This document shows, in pieces, positions 26,921-37,400 of a stretch of 64,000 bases of DNA (position 1 is the stretch's first letter; every line of letters starts with the position of its first letter). This DNA comes from Marinomonas sp. UCMA 3892 (lineage in GTDB: Bacteria; Pseudomonadota; Gammaproteobacteria; Pseudomonadales; Marinomonadaceae): assembly GCF_012726345.1 (NCBI RefSeq), contig NZ_PTXN01000001.1, positions 274,654-338,653 on the forward strand. Reading direction: 5' to 3'. Made by a program: the position numbers and the translations under genes. Below the pieces are notes generated by a model. The model did not search any database, had not been told where the DNA came from, and saw nothing but the letters and a program-made list of their open reading frames with translations.

Positions 26921-28693
26921 CTAGTTCATTGTTTCAAGTGCGTGGGTTATTAGATAAGGCTGCAGATGGATATGGTTGCCGCCTTGTTGCTTGGCAGATT
27001 TTTTTGCTTGGGCCGCTAGTTCTGCCACTTGGTGATGGTTGGTACATTGTTTTGGGTTAGGGTGAACCACGCCAATAGCGAGGCTTAGAATTGGGTGGAA
27101 CATGGTATCGCCTTGGCGGTTTTTCGTCCAAACACCACCTTCTTGTAAGATGTCTGTTGAATAAAAACTTCTAACTTGTTGTTCGAATATTTCTAAAATG
27201 TTGTCGCATTGTTGTCGCCAATCTTGGTCGCCAAAGATCACTACAAAATCATCGCCACCAATATGCCCAATAAAATTATTATCTGGATTAACCTGATTTT
27301 TGATTAAAGAACCAACCAGCTGAATCACTTCATCGCCTATCGAATAGCCGAAGAAGTCATTAAATGGTTTAAAGTCATTTAAATCAAAATACGCCACGTA
27401 GAAGTTTTCGTTGGCTAATAAACGACGGCTGACTTCTCGATGAATCGGGACATTACCGGGCAATAAGGTTAGTGGATTGGAGTAGGTGGCATTTTGTATT
27501 TTTAGCTCGGTAATACGTTTTAATAGATCTCTTAGATGACCTGTGCCGATAAACTTGCCTTCTCGAACCACAATAATTTCGTTGTTAAGTGTGTCGGCTT
27601 CTTGGTTGGTCATTAAGGTAGAAACACTCGATAAGCTGACATTACTTTCGACAATTAGTACATCACTGCTAAGTAAATTGGTAACCGGTTTGTGTTCGTA
27701 TAAAGCGCGCCCATAAGGCGTTGAAAAAAGCTCGTGTAGCTGATGTCTGCGAACCACACCGACAGGCTCGTTGTTGTGGTTTAGCACGGGAATAGCCACT
27801 AAGTCTGGTTGCTTTTTAAAGCATTGGGATGCGTCTTCTAATAAGCTGTTTTCTTGCAAGCTTGGCGTAGGACGACACAGTGTTTGTACGGTTTCTGCGT
27901 GATCCACTTGGAATTGCGAACGTCGCTGAGCTTGTTTTACCAGATAGGGATGAGTCGAAAAAGCAGGGTTTTCCACAGGACGCCCAAGAAAATAGCCTTG
28001 TCCTAGTGTGACGCCAATCTCAATCAATTGATCGAGTTCTTGCTGTGTTTCAATACCTTCTGCAATGAGTATGCAATTAAGTCGCTGAGCAATGGTTAGA
28101 ATCGAGCGGACAAACTCACGTTTGATTTCGTCTTTGTCGATACCTTTAATGAAATGTTTATCGACTTTGACTATGTCTGGTTGTAATTCAGACCACAGCT
28201 GAAGACCGGAATAACCGACACCAAGGTCATCAATGGCAACTTGAAAGCCCATTTTACGATAATGATCAACACTGCTGCGCGGTAAGCCATTGTGGTCGTA
28301 AGGGTGTTGTTCAGAAAGCTCGATGACAATGTCTTTTTGATCCAGTCCCAGTTCATTTAAAATAGCCAATGTCATACCAGATTGATGATCAGGCGACCCC
28401 AATAAAGAGGCGCTAACGTTCAAAAATAAACGGCCTTTTAATTCAAGTTTGGCGAACTTTGAGAGGGCTTTTTCACGGCAAAGTAACTCTAGTTTATGAA
28501 GTTTTCCTTCTTGCTGAGCCAGTGTAAATAATGGGTCTGGAGAAAAAAGCGTGGAATTCATTGGGCCACGAGAAAGTGCTTCATGCCCATATATTTCACC
28601 ATTACTTAAATCGTAAATAGGTTGGAAGTATGGCGTGATTAATCCATTCGAAAGGATTTTCTCAAGTAGAGCTGTATTGTCAGTTTGGCTCAT
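26921..28693 (-). CDS. EAL-CBS-GGDEF cyclic-di-GMP enzyme
   Basis: The 590-residue cytoplasmic protein has an N-terminal EAL domain with the catalytic residues present (HEALSRGP at 37-44, NVSASLLG, ELSEQHP, IDDLGVGYSG, IAEGIETQQEL), a central pair of CBS-like segments at about 295-410, and a C-terminal GGDEF domain with GGDDF at 479-483. No RxxD inhibitory site precedes GGDDF. Both halves look competent, so the protein may be bifunctional, with CBS domains as a nucleotide sensor. No TM segment is seen. The metallophosphoesterase gene follows. Confidence 0.88.
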   Translation of the reverse strand: MSQTDNTALLEKILSNGLITPYFQPIYDLSNGEIYGHEALSRGPMNSTLFSPDPLFTLAQQEGKLHKLELLCREKALSKFAKLELKGRLFLNVSASLLGSPDHQSGMTLAILNELGLDQKDIVIELSEQHPYDHNGLPRSSVDHYRKMGFQVAIDDLGVGYSGLQLWSELQPDIVKVDKHFIKGIDKDEIKREFVRSILTIAQRLNCILIAEGIETQQELDQLIEIGVTLGQGYFLGRPVENPAFSTHPYLVKQAQRRSQFQVDHAETVQTLCRPTPSLQENSLLEDASQCFKKQPDLVAIPVLNHNNEPVGVVRRHQLHELFSTPYGRALYEHKPVTNLLSSDVLIVESNVSLSSVSTLMTNQEADTLNNEIIVVREGKFIGTGHLRDLLKRITELKIQNATYSNPLTLLPGNVPIHREVSRRLLANENFYVAYFDLNDFKPFNDFFGYSIGDEVIQLVGSLIKNQVNPDNNFIGHIGGDDFVVIFGDQDWRQQCDNILEIFEQQVRSFYSTDILQEGGVWTKNRQGDTMFHPILSLAIGVVHPNPKQCTNHHQVAELAAQAKKSAKQQGGNHIHLQPYLITHALETMN

Positions 28694-28796
28694 TTTCTCT
28701 CAGATACATCTAGGTTTAAAAAGTGGCTAGATCGATATTTTATGTCATATTTGTGACACTTTGATGACTAGATATGAGGCGAAAGTGTTTTGCTAA

Positions 28797-28808
28797 GGGG
28801 GGGGGGGG
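28797..28808. repeat. G12 homopolymer tract upstream of EAL-CBS-GGDEF gene
   Basis: Twelve consecutive G occur 104 bases ahead of the ATG at 28693. Long poly-G runs are prone to slippage and could alter promoter spacing (phase variation) if it lies near the promoter; this is untested. The rest of the 28694-29014 gap holds no gene that I can support. Confidence 0.8.
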
Positions 28809-29014
28809 CTAGAGAAATTGAAGGTTTTAAGAATCTTTGGGGAGAGAAACCCGTTACCGGATCGATTTCTTATTCTTGCCTTTCGATCATCGGGAACATT
28901 GGGTTCTTTAGCGTCGCACTTTATTTGCTTTTATAACGGCTGTTGATTTCTGATAACAACAACGGAAATAAACCAGTCAAATATAGATGACGTAAAAGCT
29001 TTGCGTTGAAAATA

Positions 29015-29200
29015 TTAGTGCTGAGGTTGAGCTGATTTTAATGTGCGGCCAGCAGTCAATTTTGCAAAGAATGCTTTAACGCTTGCTACAGCTTTTTTAG
29101 TTAATTCTGCGTAGTATGCACGGCGCAATTCGTACGCTTTTTCTACATAGAAATCAGCATCAAGGTTACCGAAAGCATCATATTTAAGATCGTTTTTCAT
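29015..29200 (-). CDS. small conserved protein (RSP_7527-like)
   Basis: A 61-residue protein with YDAFGNLDADFYVEKAYELRRAYY, which fits the small RSP_7527-type family (a motif FxxxGNxDxDxYVxxAxxLR) found in marine proteobacteria. The remainder is a Lys/Ala-rich helix. TAGGAG lies upstream of ATG 29200. It stands alone with 156 bases before the next gene. Function is unknown. Confidence 0.7.
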   Translation of the reverse strand: MKNDLKYDAFGNLDADFYVEKAYELRRAYYAELTKKAVASVKAFFAKLTAGRTLKSAQPQH

Positions 29201-29356
29201 AGTGATTCTCCTAAAAAAGTTCAGTCATATTTGACACTTGTTATTCTAGGTTCTGACCAATCATTCAGCAAACGATCAATTTTCAGCTAATAGATTAGAT
29301 AAATTCACCTTATGACTTTTACATGACGACAACATGATAGTCATGGCTCAAAGACT

Positions 29357-30259
29357 TCATATTGAGGGCTGATTACTGAGGACTCTAAACTTTCCTGGTG
29401 GGATGCCTGTGGATCGTTTAAAGAAACGCGAAAAATACCCTGGATCTTTAAAGCCTAAGTCGTAACTGATCTCCTCTACAGACCGTGCTGTGTAGATAAG
29501 ACTGCGCTTTGCTTCTAATAAAACGCGATCATGAATTAAGTCCAATATGCTTTGGTTAAAGGTGGTTTTACTGAGCCTATTTAAACGGCTGGTGGAGGTG
29601 CCTAATGCAGCGGCATATTGATTACTGCTCCAATGCTCTCGATAGTGTTTTTCGATCAGTTCTTTGAGTTGATGTGCATGACTGTTTTCTGTTTTGTTGG
29701 TGACATTGCTCTCGCCGTTAACGTGTTGGCGATGGAGCAGCAATAAAATAGCTTTAATGAGATATTCACTCATTAAAGCTCTGCCTTCGCGTATCAGTGA
29801 AGACTCACTTTCTAGCTGCTGAATTAGCGGCCAAAGTTCTGAAAACATATTGCGGTGGCCATTAAAGTCTATATAGCAAGCCTGACTGAGCAATGGCTGG
29901 ATAAACTTTGCGGCCTTTTCTTTGTAGGCATCTTCAAGCAGAGGCTCAGCAATACTGATGACACGTCCATCAGTATCCGGTGCAAAACGAAAACCATGTA
30001 CGACACCTGCGGGAACAATGATCGCCCATGCTCCTTGTAGCTTGTGTTGTTGTTCGTCGAGTTGAACTTTTGCCTCACCAGATTTTAAGATCAGAATTTG
30101 AAAAAGCTGTGCGTGCCGATGTGGGTTGATTTTCCAACCTAAGTCGCCGCTGCGAGATTCTATGTCTTCAATATGGAAAAACTCTGGGTCATTTATCCAG
30201 CTGGATTCGCCATAAAGTCCAAAGTGAGGGATAGTAGATTTCTGCATGTTACTCTTCAT
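29357..30259 (-). CDS. pobR: AraC-family regulator, PobR-like
   Basis: The 300-residue protein has an N-terminal cupin with INPHRHAQLFQILIL and PAGVVHGF, and a C-terminal AraC double HTH (YAAALGTSTSRLNRL, SVEEISYDLGFKDPGYFSRFFKRSTG). It matches activators of pobA and is divergent from pobA with 283 bases between, so it likely responds to 4-hydroxybenzoate. ATG 30259 encodes MKSNMQKS; M5 (30247) is an alternative. Confidence 0.88.
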   Translation of the reverse strand: MKSNMQKSTIPHFGLYGESSWINDPEFFHIEDIESRSGDLGWKINPHRHAQLFQILILKSGEAKVQLDEQQHKLQGAWAIIVPAGVVHGFRFAPDTDGRVISIAEPLLEDAYKEKAAKFIQPLLSQACYIDFNGHRNMFSELWPLIQQLESESSLIREGRALMSEYLIKAILLLLHRQHVNGESNVTNKTENSHAHQLKELIEKHYREHWSSNQYAAALGTSTSRLNRLSKTTFNQSILDLIHDRVLLEAKRSLIYTARSVEEISYDLGFKDPGYFSRFFKRSTGIPPGKFRVLSNQPSI

Positions 30260-30412
30260 ATTTTTATAAGTTACACAAATGTACTTTTTTAGTTATTTAT
30301 TTCTATGAGGCTGAAATGTACAGATTGATGCATATTTATAGGTTTTTATAAGCTAAAAGTGCCATAAAGTCATTTTAAATTGTATTTTAATGGTCAGCGT
30401 GAAAAATCACTC

Positions 30413-30441
30413 ATGATCAAAAAGTACAATTTTTTGATCAT
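30413..30441. promoter_or_regulatory. long dyad in pobR/pobA divergent region
   Basis: ATGATCAAAAA at 30413-30423 and TTTTTGATCAT at 30431-30441 form a perfect 11-bp inverted repeat with a 7-base spacer. It lies about 100 bases ahead of pobA and is the best candidate for the PobR operator. Confidence 0.6.
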
Positions 30442-30497
30442 AAATTACCTAACGTATTTTCTATTTATCTTCCATTATGTTGTTACTAGCACGTTGA

Positions 30498-31745
<1,248 letters not shown>

Positions 31746-31770
31746 GTGATAAGCACGGTCTTGTAGTAAA

Positions 31771-31807
31771 AAATAGCGGCACGTAATCTTTATTACGGCC
31801 GCTTTTT
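31771..31807 (+). terminator. intrinsic terminator after pobA
   Basis: AGCGGC-A-CGTAAT and ATTACG-GCCGCT pair across a CTTT loop, with one bulge, and TTTTT follows. Confidence 0.75.
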
Positions 31808-31845
31808 CGTTTTGCTTTTTTCGCTTTATAAAGGGCTTGGCTAGC

Positions 31846-32178
31846 TTAGCCGCAACACTTTTTGTATTTCTTGGTACTTCCGCATGGGCATGGGTCGTTA
31901 CGTTGAGGTGCTTTTTCCGCAATTTGCGGGGCAGGTTTGTTAAGCACTACGTCTAAAGACGTAATATCCTCAGGCATCTCACTGTCAATGCGAACTTCTG
32001 CAAATAAGCCGTTAGCGGTCAATATAGCGTTTATTTCATGCTCACGTTCAGCGCTTTGTACTTGCAAAATCAGTGGGTTTTCTTCGCTTCCAGGTTTCAC
32101 TTTAGGCTTAGGCTGATAATTGCCTAGGTTATGCTTACCCATGATATCGGGTCTACCACGATAAAAGAATTTTGACAC
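31846..32178 (-). CDS. SEC-C motif protein (PBPRA1643-like)
   Basis: The 110-residue protein ends in a SEC-C zinc motif, [16 protein letters not shown], with four Cys. The N-terminus starts [19 protein letters not shown], characteristic of the PBPRA1643-type SWIM/SEC-C family found in marine gammaproteobacteria. A metal-binding, possibly translation- or folding-linked, role is inferred. It is convergent with pobA and its stop is 100 bases past that of pobA. Confidence 0.8.
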   Translation of the reverse strand: MSKFFYRGRPDIMGKHNLGNYQPKPKVKPGSEENPLILQVQSAEREHEINAILTANGLFAEVRIDSEMPEDITSLDVVLNKPAPQIAEKAPQRNDPCPCGSTKKYKKCCG

Positions 32179-32729
32179 AGGTGTTCCTAATGATATGTAA
32201 AACCACTCACAGCGAGTGGCTTAATGCCGCGCAGTTTAACAGAATTAGGAGAGGTTAGTGCATATCTTTCATGCTGCTAAATAGTATGTTCTGGATATGA
32301 TGATCTGGTAAAAAGTAGTGTCGCGTTGACAAGGACTGTACTTAAAACGTCTCTTCATTTATTCGAATATTGCTTTATGTGAAGCAAGGCCTGCATGTTT
32401 TTCGCTGCAGTGATTAGATAGGGTGAAAATAGCACTCTTAACACATGAAAATGAAATTTTTCTCACGAAAAATGAAAGGTGTGATTTTTTATTTTTATAT
32501 GTTTTAAAAGATTTTTTATACTTAATTATCAATCGGTTAGATTTTTTTTGTGATATTTTTTTACATGTAAAAACGATTCCGCATCAAAAAAAATCAACGT
32601 TTCTATCTAATTTTTCAATACCTTACATTCATAATCAATTACCTTTCTGAACGGTAGATTGTTAATCTATTTTTTGATTATTCAGTTTTTAAAAACCGAA
32701 CACAATAATAAATCTTTTTGGAGTTGAAC
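32179..32729. other. AT-rich intergenic region
   Basis: This 551-base gap separates two divergent genes. It is A/T-rich with T-runs (for example 32485-32520). It probably holds the promoters of the SEC-C gene and the TRAP operon, but I can name no certain box. The 75-codon frame at 32423-32650 is low-complexity and has no ribosome site, so I do not call it a gene. Confidence 0.4.
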
Positions 32730-33761
32730 ATGATAAAAATAATAAAGCACGCTGCCATAACGGCCGTTGCTGCTTCCGCTATTGTTAGTGCTCAGGCAAA
32801 TGCATCGGCAGAATATACCTTGCGTTTTAGCCATTTCTTTCCTGAAGTATCTGATCCAAGCCAAAAACTATTTATAAAATGGGCTGAGGCAGTTGAAGCA
32901 GAATCCAACGGACGTATCGACGTTCAGATGTATCCTTCTAGTACATTGGCAAAACCACCAGCTCAATATGATGCCGTGAAGAATAGCATTGCAGATGTGA
33001 CCGTTACTGTTCAAGGCTACACAGCAAATCGTTTTCCGCTAACACAAATTGTTGAATTGCCTGGTGTGTCTCAGAATGCGGCTCAAGGCTCTTGTGTTGT
33101 GCAGTCTTTGTACGATGAAGGCCTTATTTCTAATGAATACAATCAAACCAAACCACTATTTTTATTTACTCATGGACCAGGTGGTCTTCATACCACAAAT
33201 AAAGAAATCAAAGTTCCTCAAGATTTAGAAGGCTTACGTATCCGTCGTCCAACAGCGGTGGTTGCAAAGTTGCTTGAAGGTCTAGGTGCGCAACCTGTTG
33301 GTATGCCAGCGCCAGATGCTTATCAGTCCGCACAGCGCGGTGTAATTGATGGTGTTGCCTTGCCATGGGAAGGTGAATACACGTTCCGTCTAAATGAACT
33401 AACGCCTTATCACACTGAAGTTGGTGGTCTTTATACATTGGCTTTTGTCATGACGATAAATAAGTCTTTCTATAATCGTCTGCCTGCCGATCTTAAAAAA
33501 GTCATTGACCATAACTCTGGTATGGAATGGTCTAAAAAAGCCGCTACTGTATTTGATGATTTAGATGCGAAAGGCCGTGCGCAAGCGATCGAAATGGGTC
33601 ACAAAATTACTGTAATCGAAGATGGTGCTGAGAATCCTTTGTGGAAGCCCGTTCTTTATCAAGCGACTGAAGAGTATTTGGATGAGCTGCAGAAGAAAGG
33701 CCTACCTTCTTACAAAGTCTATGCTCGTGCAGTTGAGCTGTCCAAGGCAGCGTGTAAATAA
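32730..33761 (+). CDS. dctP: TRAP transporter periplasmic binding protein, DctP family
   Basis: The protein (343 residues from ATG 32730) has a signal peptide ending near QANASA, then DctP signatures: TLRFSHFFPEVSDPSQKLF, the LRIRRPTAVVAKLLEGLGA block carrying the carboxylate-binding Arg, and a central GVIDGVALPWEG. TTG 32718 is in the same frame but GGAG stands six bases before ATG 32730. The neighbouring pobA suggests an aromatic acid substrate such as 4-hydroxybenzoate, but this is inference only. Confidence 0.9.
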   Translation: MIKIIKHAAITAVAASAIVSAQANASAEYTLRFSHFFPEVSDPSQKLFIKWAEAVEAESNGRIDVQMYPSSTLAKPPAQYDAVKNSIADVTVTVQGYTANRFPLTQIVELPGVSQNAAQGSCVVQSLYDEGLISNEYNQTKPLFLFTHGPGGLHTTNKEIKVPQDLEGLRIRRPTAVVAKLLEGLGAQPVGMPAPDAYQSAQRGVIDGVALPWEGEYTFRLNELTPYHTEVGGLYTLAFVMTINKSFYNRLPADLKKVIDHNSGMEWSKKAATVFDDLDAKGRAQAIEMGHKITVIEDGAENPLWKPVLYQATEEYLDELQKKGLPSYKVYARAVELSKAACK

Positions 33762-33808
33762 AAGCAGTTTAGATATTTAAGCCAAGTAGTGGTAGTTGGA
33801 GAGAGTTA

Positions 33809-34318
33809 ATGAAAGCAATAGCTCGAATAATAGAGCGTATCACGCATGGAATGCACTTACTGGGCGGTTTTTTCTTAATCGCTATGATGGTGGTTACCTT
33901 GTTTGATGTTTTCACTCGAGGTTTGTTTACTATAACGGACGGTGCTGTGGATTGGACCATTCTTGGTGGTATTGAGATGGTGAAATACAGTCTGTTGTTT
34001 ACAGTACTCTTCATTCTGCCGCATTCGGTCAGCCGTTCGCAGGTCATTGTTGACCTATTTACAGAGCGATTATCAAGCAAAGCAAAAAATAGATTAGAAG
34101 CGGTTTATATTCTTTGCTTTGGTTTAATAGGAGTTGGCATGAGCTATGGCTTTTACCATTTGGTGGAAGAGGCGGCGATGAGCTATGAAACGACCCAAGA
34201 TCTATTGATTCCATTGACGTATTTTTATGCGGTGGCTTGTTTTGCGACTGCTATGTTGGCTGTTTCCGCAGTAGCGTACACGTCTCGATTATTATTTTGT
34301 GGGAAGGCTGAGTCATGA
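33809..34318 (+). CDS. dctQ: TRAP transporter small permease, DctQ family
   Basis: The 169-residue protein has four TM segments with the DctQ core VTLFDVFTRGLF and LPHSVSRSQVIVDLFTERLS. It is placed between the binding-protein and large-permease genes; its stop overlaps the next start by four bases (ATGA). Confidence 0.88.
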   Translation: MKAIARIIERITHGMHLLGGFFLIAMMVVTLFDVFTRGLFTITDGAVDWTILGGIEMVKYSLLFTVLFILPHSVSRSQVIVDLFTERLSSKAKNRLEAVYILCFGLIGVGMSYGFYHLVEEAAMSYETTQDLLIPLTYFYAVACFATAMLAVSAVAYTSRLLFCGKAES

Positions 34319-35601
34319 GTACTTCAATGATTGGTATGGTTTGCATTGCAGCCATGTTGCTGTTAATCGCGCTACGAGCGCCTGTTGCTTTAACTATGGC
34401 GTTAGCAGGTTTTGTCGGCTTTGGTTGGATTGTAGCTTTTGACCCAGCGGTTTCTATTCTTGCTAGTGGTCCGTTTGAAACATTATCAAATTACAGTTTC
34501 AGCCCTATTCCGATGTTTATTCTTATGGGGGTATTCGCTTCAAAGTCAGGGATGTCGCAAGAGCTATTCCAAGGCGCTCGAGCTATGTTTGGTAGTTGGC
34601 GTGGTGGGATGGGATTGGCTGCGGTAACTTCATGCGGTATTTTTTCAGCTATTTCTGGTTCCTCTATGGCAACTGCGGCGAGTATGTCGCGAGTGGCTTT
34701 ACCTGAAATGGAAAAGAACGGTTATGCACCAACATTAGCAACAGGAGTGTTAGCGGCGGGTGGCACATTAGGTATCATGATTCCACCTTCCATCGCTCTG
34801 TTGTTATATGCTTTGATTACTGAGCAATCTGTTGGAGCTATGTTTATTGCCGGTGTGATTCCGGGGGTACTTGGATTGGTGATGTATGGACTTACAGTTG
34901 CTGTTTTGGTTACTGTTTTTCCAAATATAGCTCAACCAGGTAAGGCGACAACGTTAAAAGAAAAGCTCTTGGGGCTTAAAGGCTTAGTTCCTTTTACCGG
35001 TGTTTTTGTATTCATTATCGGTGGCATTTATACTGGGTGGTTTACGCCGACTGAAGCATCTGCAGTGGGGGCTGGGGCAACGTTGTCTATCGCTCTGGTA
35101 CGAGGTATGCGCTTCGCACAATTTAAAGAAGCAGTTGGCGAAACCCTGATTATGTCTGCAATGATTTTCTTTATGATCATTGGTGCGGAGATTTTTGGCT
35201 ACTTCCTTTCGGTGTCACGCATTTCTTTTGCTTTGGTTGAGTTTGTTGATAGTCTGCATTTAGGACCTTATATGGTTCTATTCTGTGTCTTGATTTTGTT
35301 TATGCTGCTAGGTTGCGTTATGGACAGTATTGCGATGCTGTTGTTGACTGTTCCAGTAGTGTATCCACTTATTGAAGCAGCAGGTTTTGATCCTATTTGG
35401 TTTGGTATCGTCGCTGTTATTACCGTGGAACTTGGCTTAATTACGCCGCCCGTTGGTATGAATGTCTTCGTTATTAAATCCGTTGCCCCGCATATTTCTA
35501 TTGGAGATATGTACAAAGGGGTGATGCCATTTGTTATCTCTGACTTACTGCGTCTAGCGCTTATCGTAGCTTTCCCAGTATTAGCTGTTGGCTTGCTATA
35601 A
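34315..35601 (+). CDS. dctM: TRAP transporter large permease, DctM family
   Basis: This 428-residue multi-spanning protein has the DctM signatures PMFILMGVFASKSGMS, AISGSSMATAASMSRVALPEM, GGTLGIMIPPSIALLLYA and GCVMDSIAMLLLTVPVVYPL. It couples sodium entry to uptake of the ligand bound by the DctP protein. The operon ends at a strong terminator. Confidence 0.92.
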   Translation: MSTSMIGMVCIAAMLLLIALRAPVALTMALAGFVGFGWIVAFDPAVSILASGPFETLSNYSFSPIPMFILMGVFASKSGMSQELFQGARAMFGSWRGGMGLAAVTSCGIFSAISGSSMATAASMSRVALPEMEKNGYAPTLATGVLAAGGTLGIMIPPSIALLLYALITEQSVGAMFIAGVIPGVLGLVMYGLTVAVLVTVFPNIAQPGKATTLKEKLLGLKGLVPFTGVFVFIIGGIYTGWFTPTEASAVGAGATLSIALVRGMRFAQFKEAVGETLIMSAMIFFMIIGAEIFGYFLSVSRISFALVEFVDSLHLGPYMVLFCVLILFMLLGCVMDSIAMLLLTVPVVYPLIEAAGFDPIWFGIVAVITVELGLITPPVGMNVFVIKSVAPHISIGDMYKGVMPFVISDLLRLALIVAFPVLAVGLL

Positions 35602-35611
35602 CACTAGTGTT

Positions 35612-35650
35612 TGAATAAAAAAACGGCTCAACTTTGAGCCGTTTTTTTTA
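35612..35650. terminator. bidirectional intrinsic terminator after TRAP operon
   Basis: AAACGGCTCA-ACTT-TGAGCCGTTT is a perfect 10-bp stem flanked by A-run and T-run. It serves the plus-strand TRAP operon and the minus-strand LPP20-like gene. Confidence 0.9.
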
Positions 35651-35686
35651 TGTCTTTTTAGTTGTCTTATTCAATATGAAAATCAA

Positions 35687-36715
35687 CTAATCTAAACGCG
35701 TCAACCAAGTAAACATGGCTTCAATCGCTTGGTTTGACCAGTTATTAGTTGCCTGTTCTTGAGCCTTATTAAGGCTTTTAGCAATGCCTCTCGCACTAAC
35801 TGTCCAAGAAGCAAGACGCGAACCTGTCGGGTCGATGAGTTCCAATGTGCCGTCTTCAAATACATAAAAACGTCCATCTTGGGTTTCATGGTGTTGCGCT
35901 GTTCTACTGTTCAGCTTGAATAAAGATCCTGCTTTTGGTGTTAGGCCAAAATGCGATAGAGCGCTTGCTAGGCTATCTGCTTGTTTGGTTGAGGAGACAT
36001 CAAAGCCATAGCTACTCAGGGCCAGATTTAGCCGCTGCTCTACGTCTTGAATATCTGTGTCGGCTTTACCAGCTACTGTACGTGCGGTTGAATATAGGCT
36101 GAGCTCATCTTCGTAGGATTTGCGCTGAGCAAAATACGGGATAAGTTGCATATAGGTTTGCCAGTCTTGTGGTGCCGGATATTTATCTTTTATTTTAGTC
36201 AATGACGCTGCTTGCTTGCGGATTAAGTCATCCGTGTCATTAATAGCGATTTTTAGCTTGGCGACAATTCGACTACGATCAATAGATTGCAGCGCATAGA
36301 CATAGTTTTTACCGGCAAAGCGTTGCTCGTTGATGGCTTGTTCTAGCTCAATAGGCGAAGTTGTTACTTGCGTATAGGCTGTTTGTGTTTTTGAAACTTG
36401 CTCTCCACCTTGCCCAGATCGCACTTGAGTGTCTTGTGTATTAATCTGACTTACTTGAGTACGAAGCTGCTGAGCAATTTGAACATTGCCGTTTTGTTCG
36501 GCTTGAGTAAACGCTAAGGCAATGTTTTCTATGCGCGCTGCGCTACCGACACCATACAAGTGTGTGCTGTCCTGCGGCGGAGATGATACCCAATCAGGCA
36601 TACTTTCCGTCGTCTGACCTGGTTGGGTATTAGAGCCCAAACACCCAGTTAAACTGAGTAATAGACCTGTCACCATTATCCAGTTGAATGGTATAGGCAA
36701 AGCAGAGAGTTGCAT
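35687..36715 (-). CDS. LPP20-family lipoprotein
   Basis: From ATG 36715 the protein has 342 residues with a lipobox LSLTGC (Cys25). The mature part contains PDWVSSPPQDSTHLYGVGSA, typical of LPP20-like proteins, then a long helical region. Start 36715 is three bases after the LpoB-like stop; the frame reaches 36769 but only through that gene. The protein probably sits in the outer membrane. Its exact function is unknown. Confidence 0.8.
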   Translation of the reverse strand: MQLSALPIPFNWIMVTGLLLSLTGCLGSNTQPGQTTESMPDWVSSPPQDSTHLYGVGSAARIENIALAFTQAEQNGNVQIAQQLRTQVSQINTQDTQVRSGQGGEQVSKTQTAYTQVTTSPIELEQAINEQRFAGKNYVYALQSIDRSRIVAKLKIAINDTDDLIRKQAASLTKIKDKYPAPQDWQTYMQLIPYFAQRKSYEDELSLYSTARTVAGKADTDIQDVEQRLNLALSSYGFDVSSTKQADSLASALSHFGLTPKAGSLFKLNSRTAQHHETQDGRFYVFEDGTLELIDPTGSRLASWTVSARGIAKSLNKAQEQATNNWSNQAIEAMFTWLTRLD

Positions 36716-36717
36716 GG

Positions 36718-37344
36718 TTAGAAAAAGCCTTTGTCTGCCAGTTTTTTGATTTTCTTCTGACCGTTCCACACTTCGCGGTTGGTGGTCATATCAATTAATT
36801 TAAGGTCGACTTGATAGAAACTTACACGTTGATCTCCATTAGAATCGACAATCGAGTTAATTGAACCAGATAGAGCGAAACCAGCGCCTTGCTCTAGGCC
36901 AAATTTAGCAACGGTATCTGGTGCTGCATTAAGTTCTTGTTCTTCTCGTTCACTACGGACGTCATCTCGTTCAGCACCTGAGACAACAAAATCGACTTTG
37001 CCCGCACGTAATAAGCTGCGTTTGATGTCATTAATAAAGGTATCGACGGGAATGTGCTCAGATGTCTTGTTACGGATGCTCTGCACAATAACGGTTGGAT
37101 TGCCTTTCTTGTTGAAGTTGTAATCACGGAACCATGGGAAGGTCAGCATATCGCTCATCATTTCTTCTGCCACTAGACGTGAGTCGGTATCATTCCAACG
37201 GTCAGACAGCATGACGTCTTCGTTTGTGTCTAGGCGCTTGACGCTGCCTGAACAAGCCGTTAATAGCACGGCCATAAATAGAGTGAACATGCTCTTCCAA
37301 GATAGGGAAGCCCATTTAGACTGTGTTAGTTTATTAATGTGCAT
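36718..37344 (-). CDS. lpoB: penicillin-binding protein activator LpoB-like lipoprotein
   Basis: The 208-residue lipoprotein has a long N-terminus and lipobox LLTAC with Cys31, followed by the LpoB domain (TVIVQSIRNKTSEHIPVDTFINDIKRSLL, FALSGSINSI and DLKLIDMTTNREVWNG). LpoB-type proteins bind PBP1b from the outer membrane in enteric bacteria; in this operon it may serve a different partner. AAGGAAAA provides the ribosome site. It is between COG3014 and LPP20-like genes. Confidence 0.85.
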   Translation of the reverse strand: MHINKLTQSKWASLSWKSMFTLFMAVLLTACSGSVKRLDTNEDVMLSDRWNDTDSRLVAEEMMSDMLTFPWFRDYNFNKKGNPTVIVQSIRNKTSEHIPVDTFINDIKRSLLRAGKVDFVVSGAERDDVRSEREEQELNAAPDTVAKFGLEQGAGFALSGSINSIVDSNGDQRVSFYQVDLKLIDMTTNREVWNGQKKIKKLADKGFF

Positions 37345-37400
37345 ACTATTTTCCTTACGTCCGTTTTAGCTTGGCGCCAAGCTATATTAGTGTAATCAAT

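Noticed and set aside
32423..32650. 75-codon ORF in the gap ahead of the second TRAP operon
   Set aside because: Low-complexity, Phe/Leu-rich product of an A/T-rich gap with no ribosome site.
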